From assembly GCA_041821265.1 (NCBI GenBank), contig JBGUEQ010000002.1, positions 1-64,000 on the forward strand: a stretch of DNA of 64,000 nt, in the 5' to 3' direction. The translations under genes and the position numbers were made by a program. A model generated the notes under the pieces. It saw nothing but the letters and a program-made list of their open reading frames with translations, did no database searches and was not told the DNA's origin. Shown piece by piece: positions 43,438 to 53,269 of the stretch (within the stretch, counting starts at the first letter, position 1; the number at the start of each line of letters is the position of its first letter). The stretch is from Lachnotalea sp041821265 (lineage in GTDB: Bacteria; Bacillota; Clostridia; Lachnospirales; Lachnospiraceae).

Positions 43438-45528
43438 ATGGCTAAGTATTTGGTTATTGTGGAATCACCAGCAAAAGTAAAAACGATAAAAAAGTTTTTA
43501 GGCGCAAATTATCAAGTTGCGGCATCTAATGGACATGTTAGAGACTTGCCTAAGAGTCAGTTAGGTATTGATATAGAAAATAATTATGAACCGAAATATA
43601 TCACAATACGTGGAAAAGGTGATATATTAGCTAATCTTAGAAAAGAAGCGAAGAAGGCAGATCGAATTTATCTTGCAACTGACCCTGACCGTGAGGGAGA
43701 AGCCATATCTTGGCATTTGTCAAAAGCGTTAAAATTAACTGAAGATAAAATATATCGGATTAGTTTTAATGAAATCACACAAATTGCAGTAAAAGCATCA
43801 ATTAAAGAAGCACGTGAAATAGACATGGACTTAGTGGATGCACAGCAAGCTAGAAGAATGTTAGACAGAATGGTAGGATATGGGATTAGTCCGCTATTAT
43901 GGGCGAAAGTAAAAAGAGGATTAAGTGCAGGCAGAGTTCAATCAGTTGCATTAAGAATTATTTGTGATCGAGAAGAGGAAATTAATGCATTTATACCAAC
44001 CGAGTACTGGTCTCTCGATGCAAATTTTAAAATTAAGGGAGAGAAAAAACCACTAGTTGCAAAATTCTATGGAGATAAAAATGGAAAGTTAGCAATTAAT
44101 TCACAAGAAGAATTGGATAAAATTTTAGCGGAGTTAAAAGGTGCTAAATTTAAAATCACTAATGTAAAAAAAGGCGAAAGAATAAAAAAAGCACCATTAC
44201 CATTTACAACAAGTACATTGCAACAAGAGGCTTCAAAAAAATTGAATTTCTCTACACAAAAAACAATGCGTTTGGCGCAACAGCTTTATGAAGGTGTTGA
44301 TGTTAAAGGAAGCGGTACAACTGGTATTATTACATACTTGCGTACAGATTCTACTAGAATTGCGGAAGAAGCTGATATTACAGCTAGGGAATACATTAAA
44401 AAAATTTATGGCGATGAGTATGTTGCAAATCACGAGAATGCGTCGCAAAAGGGTAAAAAAATTCAAGATGCGCATGAAGCAATAAGACCCACAGACATTA
44501 CAAGAACCCCATTCGAAATAAAAGATTCGTTATCAAGAGATCAATTCAGATTGTATCAATTGATTTGGAAAAGATTTACGGCAAGTAGAATGCAAACAGC
44601 TAAATATGAAACGGTTGCTATTAAAATAGAAGGTAAAGATTATGTATTTATGGTCGCTACTTCTAAACTAGTGTTTGAAGGTTTTTTATCCGTCTACATT
44701 CAAGACGAAGATGAAAAAGATAATAATAATTTATTAATTAATAGTATAGATGAAAAAACAACATTATCACTAAATGAATATGATAGTAAACAGCATTTTA
44801 CACAACCACCAGCCCACTATACGGAAGCAGCACTCGTAAAAATGTTAGAAGAATTAGGGATTGGTCGACCAAGTACTTATTCACCAACCATCACAACTAT
44901 CATTGCGAGAAGATATGTTGCAAAGGAAAATAAGAACTTGTATGTTACCGAACTGGGAGAAATTGTTAATTTTATTATGAAGAGAGCATTCCCTAGTATA
45001 GTTGACGTTCATTTTACAGCGAATTTAGAAATGTTATTAGATAAAGTTGAAGAAGGAAGTGTAAATTGGAAAACTGTAATAAGTAATTTCTATCCTGATC
45101 TAAACGAAGCAGTTCTTATTGCGGAGAAGGAATTAGGAGAATACAAAATTGCAGATGAAGTTACAGAAGTGATTTGTGAAGAATGTGGAAGAAACATGGT
45201 AATTAAGTACGGTCCACATGGACGATTTTTAGCATGTCCAGGATTTCCAGATTGTAGAAATACTAAACCATATTTAGAAAAAATTGGTGTTGAGTGTCCA
45301 AAATGTAAAAAAGATATTGTGTTGAGAAAGACCAAAAAAGGAAGAAAATATTATGGCTGTGAAGATAATCCGAACTGTGATTTTATGTCATGGCAAAAAC
45401 CATCTAAAATTAAATGTAAAGAATGTGGTGGAATGATGGTTGAAAAAGGTAATAAATTGGTTTGTTTAGATGAGCAATGTGGATATGTTCAAGAAAAAGA
45501 ACAAGAAAAAGAACAAGAAAATTCTTGA
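43438..45528 (+). CDS. topA: DNA topoisomerase I
   Basis: The 696-residue type IA enzyme relaxes negative supercoils. It has the Toprim domain (YLVIVESPAKVKTIKKFLG; ATDPDREGEAISWHL near residue 80), the RMLDRMVGYGISPLLW segment, the active tyrosine in ITYLRTDSTRI near residue 300 and three C-terminal zinc ribbons (CEECGRN..., CPKCKKD..., CKECGGM...), the usual set. It ends with a small repeat, QEKEQEKEQENS. ATG 43438 follows ATGGAGGA. Confidence 0.97.
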   Translation: MAKYLVIVESPAKVKTIKKFLGANYQVAASNGHVRDLPKSQLGIDIENNYEPKYITIRGKGDILANLRKEAKKADRIYLATDPDREGEAISWHLSKALKLTEDKIYRISFNEITQIAVKASIKEAREIDMDLVDAQQARRMLDRMVGYGISPLLWAKVKRGLSAGRVQSVALRIICDREEEINAFIPTEYWSLDANFKIKGEKKPLVAKFYGDKNGKLAINSQEELDKILAELKGAKFKITNVKKGERIKKAPLPFTTSTLQQEASKKLNFSTQKTMRLAQQLYEGVDVKGSGTTGIITYLRTDSTRIAEEADITAREYIKKIYGDEYVANHENASQKGKKIQDAHEAIRPTDITRTPFEIKDSLSRDQFRLYQLIWKRFTASRMQTAKYETVAIKIEGKDYVFMVATSKLVFEGFLSVYIQDEDEKDNNNLLINSIDEKTTLSLNEYDSKQHFTQPPAHYTEAALVKMLEELGIGRPSTYSPTITTIIARRYVAKENKNLYVTELGEIVNFIMKRAFPSIVDVHFTANLEMLLDKVEEGSVNWKTVISNFYPDLNEAVLIAEKELGEYKIADEVTEVICEECGRNMVIKYGPHGRFLACPGFPDCRNTKPYLEKIGVECPKCKKDIVLRKTKKGRKYYGCEDNPNCDFMSWQKPSKIKCKECGGMMVEKGNKLVCLDEQCGYVQEKEQEKEQENS

Positions 45529-45571
45529 ATAAATTATTTGAATTTGATATAAAAATAACAATATGAAACTT

Positions 45572-45599
45572 TTGTAATGTGGGATTGCTTTTGTATAAT
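45572..45599 (+). promoter_or_regulatory. Candidate promoter of codY
   Basis: TTGTAA (45572-45577) and TATAAT (45594-45599) are spaced by 16 bases, about 115 bases before the codY start. Confidence 0.5.
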
Positions 45600-45713
45600 G
45601 TGTGTGATAAAATAAAAAATAAACATGAATTGAATAAAAATTAATTACAATTAAATAAAATATAAATTTATTTCATTGCTTATTATTTTAATGCAAAGGA
45701 GGTATGAGAACGT

Positions 45714-46502
45714 ATGAGCGTACAATTATTGGACAAGACAAGAAAAATCAATAAATTGCTACACAACAATAGTACATCTAAGGTTGTATTTAATGATATT
45801 TGTAGTGTCTTAACTGAAATATTGAAATCTAATATTTTAGTAATCAGTAAAAAAGGAAAAGTTTTGGGGATTAGTATTTGTGATGGCGTAGAGGAAATTA
45901 AAGAGTTAATTGAAGATGAGGTTGGTGGATATATTGACCCGCTTTTGAACGAGAGATTATTAGGTATTTTATCTACAAAAGAAAATGTTAATCTAGAAAC
46001 ACTAGGATTTATTTTTGATGAAGTCAAGAAATATGAAGCAATTATTACACCAATTGATATTGCAGGTGAAAGATTAGGTACATTATTCATATATAAAAGT
46101 GATGCAGGCTATGAAATAGATGATATTATTTTAAGTGAATATGGAACAACAGTGGTTGGACTTGAGATGATGCGATCCGTGAATGAAGAAAGTGCGGAAG
46201 AGTCTAGAAAGATACAGATTGTTAAATCAGCAATTAGTACATTATCTTTTTCGGAATTAGAAGCTATCACTCATATATTTGATGAGCTTGAAGGCAAAGA
46301 AGGCATATTAGTTGCAAGTAAAATAGCAGACAGAGTTGGTATAACAAGATCTGTTATTGTGAATGCACTAAGGAAGTTTGAAAGTGCAGGTGTAATTGAA
46401 TCAAGATCATCAGGAATGAAAGGAACTTATATAAAAGTTCTAAATGATGTTATTTTTGAAGAATTAGATGACATTAGAAAAAGCAAAATACAAAAAGCAT
46501 AA
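45714..46502 (+). CDS. codY: GTP- and branched-chain amino acid-sensing repressor CodY
   Basis: The 262-residue global regulator has the N-terminal GAF domain (residues 1-155; LLDKTRKINKLLHNN, then TLFIYKSD) and the C-terminal winged helix with ASKIADRVGITRSVIVNAL near residue 203, LRKFESAGVIESRSSGMKGTY and a basic tail. Loaded with isoleucine/valine and GTP it represses stationary-phase genes. It lies directly before the flagellar operon, an order seen in several Firmicutes. AAAGGAGG precedes the start, and a terminator follows. Confidence 0.97.
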   Translation: MSVQLLDKTRKINKLLHNNSTSKVVFNDICSVLTEILKSNILVISKKGKVLGISICDGVEEIKELIEDEVGGYIDPLLNERLLGILSTKENVNLETLGFIFDEVKKYEAIITPIDIAGERLGTLFIYKSDAGYEIDDIILSEYGTTVVGLEMMRSVNEESAEESRKIQIVKSAISTLSFSELEAITHIFDELEGKEGILVASKIADRVGITRSVIVNALRKFESAGVIESRSSGMKGTYIKVLNDVIFEELDDIRKSKIQKA

Positions 46503-46512
46503 ATTATAATCG

Positions 46513-46546
46513 GACATGTGCAGAAAGTAAAGCATATGTCTTTTTT
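46513..46546 (+). terminator. Terminator of codY
   Basis: GACATGTGC pairs with GCATATGTC (one mismatch) and is followed by six T residues. Confidence 0.85.
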
Positions 46547-46718
46547 ATGCATTCATATTTATTATTATACTGGTAAATCAGTTTATAGAAAATTTATTAT
46601 TGTTAATACGAAATTTATAATTGTGACAAAATCCGATCAAACATAGTACCATGGTACTAAAAAACGACAAATATAGACTTTATAATTAGAAAAATCTTAT
46701 AAAATTTCTATTTTTGAC

Positions 46719-46746
46719 TTGTAAATTCCGCAGGATATTTTATAAT
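46719..46746 (+). promoter_or_regulatory. Candidate promoter of the flagellar operon
   Basis: TTGTAA (46719-46724) and TATAAT (46741-46746) are spaced by 16 bases, 54 bases before flgB, the same form as before codY. It looks vegetative rather than sigma-D type. Confidence 0.5.
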
Positions 46747-46799
46747 GAAGTAAGATTATGATTACTATGTGCAAATATGTTTAGGAGGAGTGAAATAAT

Positions 46800-47189
46800 A
46801 TGATAGGTTCAGATGCTTATAATTATATTGATATTTTAGATAAGGCAGCAGATGCAGCATGGACACGAAATGATGTTATAGCGAATAATATAGCAAACGT
46901 GGATACGCCTAATTATAAAAGGCAGGATGTAAAATTCGAAGATATATTAGAAAGACAACTACGGGGAGCGAATAATACATCATTAGACAATAAAGTTGCG
47001 AGTGTGTCTATGAAAAGGTTGGATGCAGATGTTTACACTGAATCAGCAGGCTATTCCTATAGAGTGGATGGAAACAATGTTGATGTGGATACAGAGAATG
47101 TTGAGCTCGCAGCAAATCAGATTAAATACAATATGTTAACAGATAGCATAAATAATGAATTTAAATTATTACAAGCAGTTATGAAATAA
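46800..47189 (+). CDS. flgB: Flagellar proximal rod protein FlgB
   Basis: A 129-residue rod protein. It shows the flagellar rod signature at the N-terminus (AWTRNDVIANNIANVDTPNYKRQ in parts, residues 20-42) and the C-terminal helix LAANQIKYNMLTDSINNEFKLL. First gene of the flagellar operon, with AGGAGG before the ATG. Confidence 0.95.
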   Translation: MIGSDAYNYIDILDKAADAAWTRNDVIANNIANVDTPNYKRQDVKFEDILERQLRGANNTSLDNKVASVSMKRLDADVYTESAGYSYRVDGNNVDVDTENVELAANQIKYNMLTDSINNEFKLLQAVMK

Positions 47190-47205
47190 TAGGGGGAGAA
47201 GGAAT

Positions 47206-47646
47206 ATGTCGATTTTTAGTTCGTTTGATATTAATGCGTCAGGAATGACAGCGGAGAGAGTTAGATTAGATGTGATTTCGCAAAATATTGCTAATGCAAG
47301 TACTACAAGAACGGAAGATGGAACACCGTATAGAAGAAAAGTAGTTAGTTTTTCGGAAAAGAGTAATACCGCATTCGCAAATATTTTATCGAATGCACAT
47401 AGTAGTTATTCGGGAACAGGAGTAAAAGTTAGTGCTATAACAGAAGATAATACAACAGATTTTGTTAAAACCTATGATCCAGCTCACCCAGATGCAGACG
47501 CAGATGGATATGTTTCATATCCAAATGTAAACACAGTTACAGAGATGACAAATATGATAGATGCAAGTAGGGCATATGAAGCAAATGTAACGGCATTTAC
47601 TACAAGTAAGAGCATAGCATTAAAAGGGCTTGAAATTGGAAAATAG
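47206..47646 (+). CDS. flgC: Flagellar rod protein FlgC
   Basis: The 146-residue rod protein has the rod signature RVRLDVISQNIANASTTRTEDGTPYRRK (in parts, residues 18-45) and the C-terminal motif VSYPNVNTVTEMTNMIDASRAYEANVTA. Seventeen bases after flgB. Confidence 0.96.
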   Translation: MSIFSSFDINASGMTAERVRLDVISQNIANASTTRTEDGTPYRRKVVSFSEKSNTAFANILSNAHSSYSGTGVKVSAITEDNTTDFVKTYDPAHPDADADGYVSYPNVNTVTEMTNMIDASRAYEANVTAFTTSKSIALKGLEIGK

Positions 47647-47658
47647 GAGGATTAAACA

Positions 47659-47973
47659 ATGAGTGATATATCAGCATTAAGTAATGTTGGTTCAGAATAT
47701 ATAAAGAATGCAGCACTGAATAGTGCAACGCTAAATACAGATGATAATAGTTTTGGCACATATCTACAGTCGGCAGTAGATATGGTGAATGAAACGAACC
47801 AATTGCAATTAGATTATAAAACAGAAGAACTTAACGTTGCATTGGGGTATAGTGATAATACACATGATTTAACTATAGCACAGAGTAAAGCTGCTACAGC
47901 GATACAGTATACAATGGCTGTTAGAGATAAGTTTTTGGAAGCTTACAAAGAGATTATGAATATACAAATTTAA
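47659..47973 (+). CDS. fliE: Flagellar hook-basal body protein FliE
   Basis: The 104-residue protein joins MS ring and rod. The FliE pattern is SFGTYLQSAVDMVNETNQLQ in the middle, then DLTIAQSKAATAIQYTMAVRDKFLEAYKEIMNIQI to the end (in parts). AGGAGG precedes the ATG, 12 bases after flgC. Confidence 0.95.
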   Translation: MSDISALSNVGSEYIKNAALNSATLNTDDNSFGTYLQSAVDMVNETNQLQLDYKTEELNVALGYSDNTHDLTIAQSKAATAIQYTMAVRDKFLEAYKEIMNIQI

Positions 47974-48061
47974 TATATGGACGAATAAGGATGCTTATAG
48001 TCCGAAGGGGAAATGACTTTGTGAGGAATGTTATATATATATTAAGGGCAGGAGATAACTA

Positions 48062-49660
48062 ATGGAAGAAAGACTCAAGAGTATACCAAGTAGGCTAATG
48101 GCATTTTGGAATAAGTATACTACGAAACAGAAAGCTACAATAATAAGTGTCGGTGCAATTGTTTTGTTTACTTTGATAATTTTAGGCGTTGTACTCACCA
48201 AACCCAAAATGGTTACACTGATTACTTGTGATTCAACCAAAGAGGCATCAGAAGTGAAAGACCTACTTGAAGGTGATGGCATTTCAATGGATATATCGGA
48301 CAGCGGAAAGGTGATTTCTGTCAATAAGGCAGATTTAGCAGATGCGACACTAGTACTGGGAGCTAATAGTATACCAGCGGATGGTTATGATATTGATACA
48401 GCTTTAAGTGGCGGATTTAGTACTACAGAAGCTGACAAAGAGAAGAAATATAAATTATATTTAGAATCAGCATTGTCAGAAACACTTATGACAATGGAAG
48501 GCGTTAAAGATGCTTCAGTAAGTTTATCTATACCAGATGATGATGGGACTATAATCTCACAAGAATTAGATACTTATGCAAGCGTAATGTTAACACTTGA
48601 TGGAACGTTATCGGATGAAGCGCCAACGGTTATGGCCAAATATGTGGCTACCGCAGTAGGAAATAAGACAACAGATAGTGTTGTTATTATAGATTCGAAT
48701 GGTAATTTGCTATTTTCAGGTGAGGATAATTCAACAACAGTTGGAAATGCAAGCAATCAATTTACCGTGAAAAGTGAAGCAGAAGCATTGTTAAAGAAGG
48801 AAGTCAAAGACGTTATGCTTGGAACCAATGTATATGACAATATTGAGGTTGCACCAAATCTTGATATTAGCTTTGATGTGGTAAATCAGACGGAGCATAG
48901 CTATACTCCAGCAGATGGACAAGAACAAGGTCTATTAAGTCATAATGAAGTGTATGAAAATGAGACAACTGGTGGTACTTCGGGTGCGCCCGGTACAGAC
49001 TCTAATGGTAGCACTACTTACGTAATACAAGATGGGACAACTTCGTCAAGTACTACGACAGAGAATTCAAATGATTACACACCAAATGAAAAAATTACGG
49101 ATACGCAGTTTGCGCCTGGAGCTGTTAACTATACTGCGTCTTCCATTTCAATTGTTGCTACAAAATATGTTATGTATAATGAAGATGATTTAAGGACTCA
49201 AGGTGTACTTAACAATATGACATTTGCCCAATACATAGCAGCAAATGATGTAAAGACTATGACAACAGTCGATCCAACTTTTTATACTATGGTATCAAAA
49301 GCAACAGGAATAGCAGAACCAAATATTTCAATCGTTGCATATGATGTTCCTTTCTTTCAAGCGTCAGACGGTTCAACAAGAACCTGGTCAGATTATCTCA
49401 TGATAATCATGATAGTACTAATTCTAGCACTACTTGGATTTGTAATCTTTAAGAGCACAAGACCATTGGATGTACTTGAAACAGAACCAGAGTTATCAGT
49501 TGAAGCATTATTGGCATCCACGAGGGAAGCTTCACCACTTGATAATATTGACTTCAATGAGAAATCAGAAGCTAGAAAGCTTATTGAGAAATTTGTTGAG
49601 GAAAATCCAGAAGCAGTGGCGCAGCTATTACGTAACTGGCTAAATGAAGATTGGGAGTGA
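48062..49660 (+). CDS. fliF: Flagellar MS-ring protein FliF
   Basis: The 532-residue protein forms the membrane ring of the basal body. It has an N-terminal membrane segment (residues 25-48), the secretin-like ring domains (NSIPADGYDID; EAEALLKKEVKDVML), a low-complexity Gly/Ser/Thr insert near residues 300-345, a second membrane segment (LMIIMIVLILALLGFVIF, about 443-463) and a C-terminal cytoplasmic tail that binds FliG (EARKLIEKFVEENPEAVAQLLRNWLNE in parts). Confidence 0.96.
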   Translation: MEERLKSIPSRLMAFWNKYTTKQKATIISVGAIVLFTLIILGVVLTKPKMVTLITCDSTKEASEVKDLLEGDGISMDISDSGKVISVNKADLADATLVLGANSIPADGYDIDTALSGGFSTTEADKEKKYKLYLESALSETLMTMEGVKDASVSLSIPDDDGTIISQELDTYASVMLTLDGTLSDEAPTVMAKYVATAVGNKTTDSVVIIDSNGNLLFSGEDNSTTVGNASNQFTVKSEAEALLKKEVKDVMLGTNVYDNIEVAPNLDISFDVVNQTEHSYTPADGQEQGLLSHNEVYENETTGGTSGAPGTDSNGSTTYVIQDGTTSSSTTTENSNDYTPNEKITDTQFAPGAVNYTASSISIVATKYVMYNEDDLRTQGVLNNMTFAQYIAANDVKTMTTVDPTFYTMVSKATGIAEPNISIVAYDVPFFQASDGSTRTWSDYLMIIMIVLILALLGFVIFKSTRPLDVLETEPELSVEALLASTREASPLDNIDFNEKSEARKLIEKFVEENPEAVAQLLRNWLNEDWE

Positions 49661-49666
49661 TAAAGT

Positions 49667-50677
49667 ATGGCTAAAACAGAAGAATTAAGTGGATTGGAAA
49701 AGGCAGCAGTACTATTAATTGCTCTTGGACCTGAAAAATCCTCAACAATATTTAAACATTTAAAGGAAGATGAAATAGAAGAATTAACTTTAGAAATTGC
49801 AAATACCAGAAGTATATCTCCAGCTGTAAAAGAAAAAGTAATAGATGAGTTTTACGAAATCTGTCTTGCACAACAGTATATTGCAGAAGGCGGTATCGGA
49901 TATGCCAAAGAATTACTTGAAAAAGCACTTGGTTCAGAGAAGGCAATTGATGTTATTAGTAAACTTACTGCTTCACTACAGGTTAGACCTTTTGAGTTTG
50001 TTAAGAGAGCAGATGCATCGCAATTACTTAACTTTATACAGGATGAGCATCCACAAACGATTGCTTTGATTTTGTCTTATTTATCATCTTCGCAAGCGTC
50101 AGCGGTTATTGGATCATTAGCACCAGATAAGCAAGCGGATGTAGCAAAACGTATCGCGCAAATGGATCGAACATCACCAGATGTAATTAAAGAAGTAGAA
50201 CGCGTATTGGAAAGAAAACTAGCATCCTTAGTAAATCAGGATTATACAATTGTTGGAGGTGTAGACGCAATTGTTGAAATCTTGAATACAGTTGATAGAG
50301 GAACTGAAAAGCATATTATGGAAACTCTTGAAATTGATGAACCAGAATTAGCTGATGAAATCAGGAAGAAGATGTTTGTATTTGAGGATATTCTTTCACT
50401 GGATGACAGAGCAATTCAAAGAGTACTTAGGGATGTTGATAACAATGATCTTGCGATTGCACTTAAGGGAGCAAATGAAGAAGTTCAGAATGCAATCTTA
50501 AACAATCTATCAAAACGTTTGGCAGCAATGATTAAAGAGGATATGGAATTTATGGGACCTGTTCGAATGAAGGATGTTGAAGAGGCACAACAAAAGATTG
50601 TTAATATTATAAGAAAACTTGAAGATTCCGCAGAAATTGTTATTTCACGAGGCGGAGGTGACGAGATAGTTGTCTAA
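49667..50677 (+). CDS. fliG: Flagellar motor switch protein FliG
   Basis: The 336-residue rotor protein converts ion flow to torque with MotA. Family marks are GLEKAAVLLIALGPEKSS at the start, DEHPQTIALILSYL and FVFEDILSLDDRAIQRVLRDVD in the C-terminal domain, with charged residues facing MotA, and MKDVEEAQQKIVNIIRKLEDS. Six bases after fliF; its end overlaps fliH by 8 bases. Confidence 0.97.
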   Translation: MAKTEELSGLEKAAVLLIALGPEKSSTIFKHLKEDEIEELTLEIANTRSISPAVKEKVIDEFYEICLAQQYIAEGGIGYAKELLEKALGSEKAIDVISKLTASLQVRPFEFVKRADASQLLNFIQDEHPQTIALILSYLSSSQASAVIGSLAPDKQADVAKRIAQMDRTSPDVIKEVERVLERKLASLVNQDYTIVGGVDAIVEILNTVDRGTEKHIMETLEIDEPELADEIRKKMFVFEDILSLDDRAIQRVLRDVDNNDLAIALKGANEEVQNAILNNLSKRLAAMIKEDMEFMGPVRMKDVEEAQQKIVNIIRKLEDSAEIVISRGGGDEIVV

Positions 50678-51467
50678 TTTGTTTAAATATAATATGGTAC
50701 AATGTGGTGATGATAAGAAGGTTATAGATTATAATGAATTAATAGCCCAAAAACTTAGTAAGCTTCAGAAATTATCAAATACATCACACAAAATGGGAGA
50801 AGGCTCAGAAGAAGACGGTTTTAAAGCTGGATTGATGGCAATAGAAGTTGAGGTAACCCCAGAAAAAGAGCCTGAAGAACCAGAAATTACAGCAGAAGAG
50901 CTTATACATAATGCTAAGGAAGAAGCAAGCATAATTGTGCAGGAAGCCGAAAAACTTGCAGAGCAGTTAAAACAAGATGCTTATCAAGAAGGAAGCAAAC
51001 AAGGTTATAACGATGGGTATGAGCAATCTACCATAGATACAGATGCGGAGAAAGCTAAATTAGAAGCGGATAAGAAAAAATTATTACAAGACTATGACAA
51101 GCAGTTGAATGAAATGGAACCACTGTTAGTCAACGCAATTACTACGGTAGTACAAAATGTATTTAAAATTAAATTCGAAGACAATCGTAATATAATTTCT
51201 CATTTAATTAAAAATGCATTGGGGCGTATGGAGAGTAGTAAAGAGTTTTTAGTGAAAGTATCTAAAGCAGATTATCCACATGTAATGAAGTATAGGGAAG
51301 TACTGGAAAAGACAGTGATAAAGGCAGCGAGTATTGAAATAATTGAAGATATGGCGTTAACGAAGAATCAATGTTTAATTGAAACAGATGGGGGAGTATT
51401 TGATTGTAGCTTAGATGTACAACTTGATAATTTAACAAAGACATTAAAGATACTATCAAATAACTAA
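50670..51467 (+). CDS. fliH: Flagellar export ATPase regulator FliH
   Basis: The 265-residue protein holds the FliI ATPase at the export gate. It has a charged coiled-coil middle (ELIHNAKEEASIIVQEAEKLAEQ in parts; YQEGSKQGYNDGYEQS with the Gly-x-x-x-Gly pattern) and the FliH C-terminal domain (GRMESSKEFLVKVSKADYPHV). It begins with TTG inside the last codons of fliG, a sign of coupled translation. GGCGGAGGTG lies upstream. Confidence 0.93.
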   Translation: MSNLFKYNMVQCGDDKKVIDYNELIAQKLSKLQKLSNTSHKMGEGSEEDGFKAGLMAIEVEVTPEKEPEEPEITAEELIHNAKEEASIIVQEAEKLAEQLKQDAYQEGSKQGYNDGYEQSTIDTDAEKAKLEADKKKLLQDYDKQLNEMEPLLVNAITTVVQNVFKIKFEDNRNIISHLIKNALGRMESSKEFLVKVSKADYPHVMKYREVLEKTVIKAASIEIIEDMALTKNQCLIETDGGVFDCSLDVQLDNLTKTLKILSNN

Positions 51468-51480
51468 AAGGTGGGCGAGT

Positions 51481-52797
51481 TTGGTGACATCAATTAATTT
51501 GAAAAAATACTATAATTTAACAGACAATACCTTTTATAAAAAATTAGGTCGAGTAGTCAAAATGGTTGGTTTGACGATTGAATCAGTGGGACCTGATGCA
51601 AAGCTTAACGATTTATGTAAGATAATTGCAGATGGAGAACAAGAACAATATATACTTGCAGAGGTGGTAGGGTTTAAGGATAAAAGAATACTTCTGATGC
51701 CTTATGAAAATATGCAAGGAATTGGTCTTGGTTGTATGGTAGAAAATATAGGACATCCTTTGTCGGTACCGGTAGGAAATGAACTATTAGGGAAAACGTT
51801 AGATGGGCTAGGTAGACCAATTGATGCATCAGAAATTCATTCTACTGTTTCATACCCAGTAGAAGCAATGCCCCCAGATCCTATGGGAAGAAAGATTATT
51901 AATGAAGTACTTCCACTTGGAGTTAAGGCAGTTGATGGACTAATAACAGTTGGAAAAGGTCAAAGGATAGGAATTTTTGCTGGTAGTGGTGTTGGTAAGA
52001 GTACTTTACTTGGAATGTTTGCCAGGAATACAAAAGCTGATATTAATGTAATTGCCTTAATTGGCGAACGTGGAAGAGAAGTCAGAGAGTTTATAGAACG
52101 TGATTTAGGTGAAGAAGGCCTAAAACGATCAGTAGTAGTGGTAGCAACATCGGATAAACCTGCATTGATAAGAAACAAAGCAGCTAAGACGGCGACAGCA
52201 ATAGCAGAGTATTTTAGAGATCAAGGCAAAGATGTACTTCTTATGATGGATTCACTTACACGTTTTTCAATGGCACAAAGAGAAATTGGACTAGCATCAG
52301 GTGAGCCACCAGTTACAAGGGGTTATCCGCCAAGTGTATATGCGGAGATGCCAAAATTGCTTGAGAGAGCAGGGAATTCAGATGTCGGTTCTATCACTGG
52401 ACTATATACAGTATTGGTTGATGGCGATGACTTTAATGAACCGATCACAGATACTGCTAGAAGCATTTTGGACGGACATATTATGTTATCAAGAAAGCTT
52501 GGGCATAAGAATCATTATCCGGCGATTGATGTGTTACAAAGTATTTCGCGTTGCATGTCACAAATTGCAGATAAGGACCACAAGGCAGTATCAGGCAAAC
52601 TAAAGAATGTATTAGCGACCTATAATGAAGCAGAAGATTTAATTAATATTGGGGCATATAAAAATGGATCTAACAAAAATATTGATTATTCAATTAGCAA
52701 AATTGATGCTGTCAATGAGTACTTAATGCAAGATATAGATGAGAAATATGATTTTGATGATATCATTCAAAAACTTAATCTTATTTTTGCAGAATAA
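51481..52797 (+). CDS. fliI: Flagellum-specific ATP synthase FliI
   Basis: The 438-residue ATPase drives flagellar export. It has Walker A GIFAGSGVGKSTLLGM near residue 164, ALIGERGREVREFIERDLG near residue 193, Walker B VLLMMDSLTRFSMAQRE near residue 250 and the switch GSITGLYTVLVDGDD. The start is TTG 51481 or GTG 51484 (AAGGTGGG upstream suits either). Codes for an export-type, not F1, ATPase. Confidence 0.97.
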   Translation: MVTSINLKKYYNLTDNTFYKKLGRVVKMVGLTIESVGPDAKLNDLCKIIADGEQEQYILAEVVGFKDKRILLMPYENMQGIGLGCMVENIGHPLSVPVGNELLGKTLDGLGRPIDASEIHSTVSYPVEAMPPDPMGRKIINEVLPLGVKAVDGLITVGKGQRIGIFAGSGVGKSTLLGMFARNTKADINVIALIGERGREVREFIERDLGEEGLKRSVVVVATSDKPALIRNKAAKTATAIAEYFRDQGKDVLLMMDSLTRFSMAQREIGLASGEPPVTRGYPPSVYAEMPKLLERAGNSDVGSITGLYTVLVDGDDFNEPITDTARSILDGHIMLSRKLGHKNHYPAIDVLQSISRCMSQIADKDHKAVSGKLKNVLATYNEAEDLINIGAYKNGSNKNIDYSISKIDAVNEYLMQDIDEKYDFDDIIQKLNLIFAE

Positions 52798-52808
52798 TAG
52801 GGGAACAG

Positions 52809-53252
52809 ATGGCTAAATTTGTGTATAAAATGCAAAATATTTTAGAGATAAAATATAAATTAGAGGGTCAGGCAAAAACGAATTATTCAAATGCAAGAGT
52901 TAAATTAACGCAAGAACAAGAGAAATTTAGAAAACTAATGGATAAACAAACTTGCTATGAAAATGAAATAAGAGTACTGATGAGTTCCAAGCTTGACATC
53001 TTAGAAATTAAATCTTGTAAAACAGCAATAGAGAAGACAAAAAAAGATATAAAACATCAAATTCTTCAGATAACAGTTGCAGAAAGAAATTTGGAGCAGG
53101 CAAGAGTCAAACTTTATGAGGTTATGAATGAAAGAAAAATTCATGAAAAACTGAGAGAAAATGCATTTGAAGGATTTGTGAAAGAAATAAATGTGCTAGA
53201 AAGCAAAGAAATTGATGAATTAGTAAGCTATACCTATGGTAAGGCGAGATAG
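52809..53252 (+). CDS. fliJ: Flagellar export chaperone FliJ
   Basis: A 147-residue, almost wholly coiled-coil protein at the usual fliJ place. KFVYKMQNILEIKYKLEGQAK at the N-terminus is typical, and the sequence is rich in Lys, Glu and heptad leucines with almost no Pro or Gly. It aids cargo delivery and the FliI ring. Confidence 0.9.
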   Translation: MAKFVYKMQNILEIKYKLEGQAKTNYSNARVKLTQEQEKFRKLMDKQTCYENEIRVLMSSKLDILEIKSCKTAIEKTKKDIKHQILQITVAERNLEQARVKLYEVMNERKIHEKLRENAFEGFVKEINVLESKEIDELVSYTYGKAR

Positions 53253-53269
53253 ATGGGCGGGTGTGAAGC

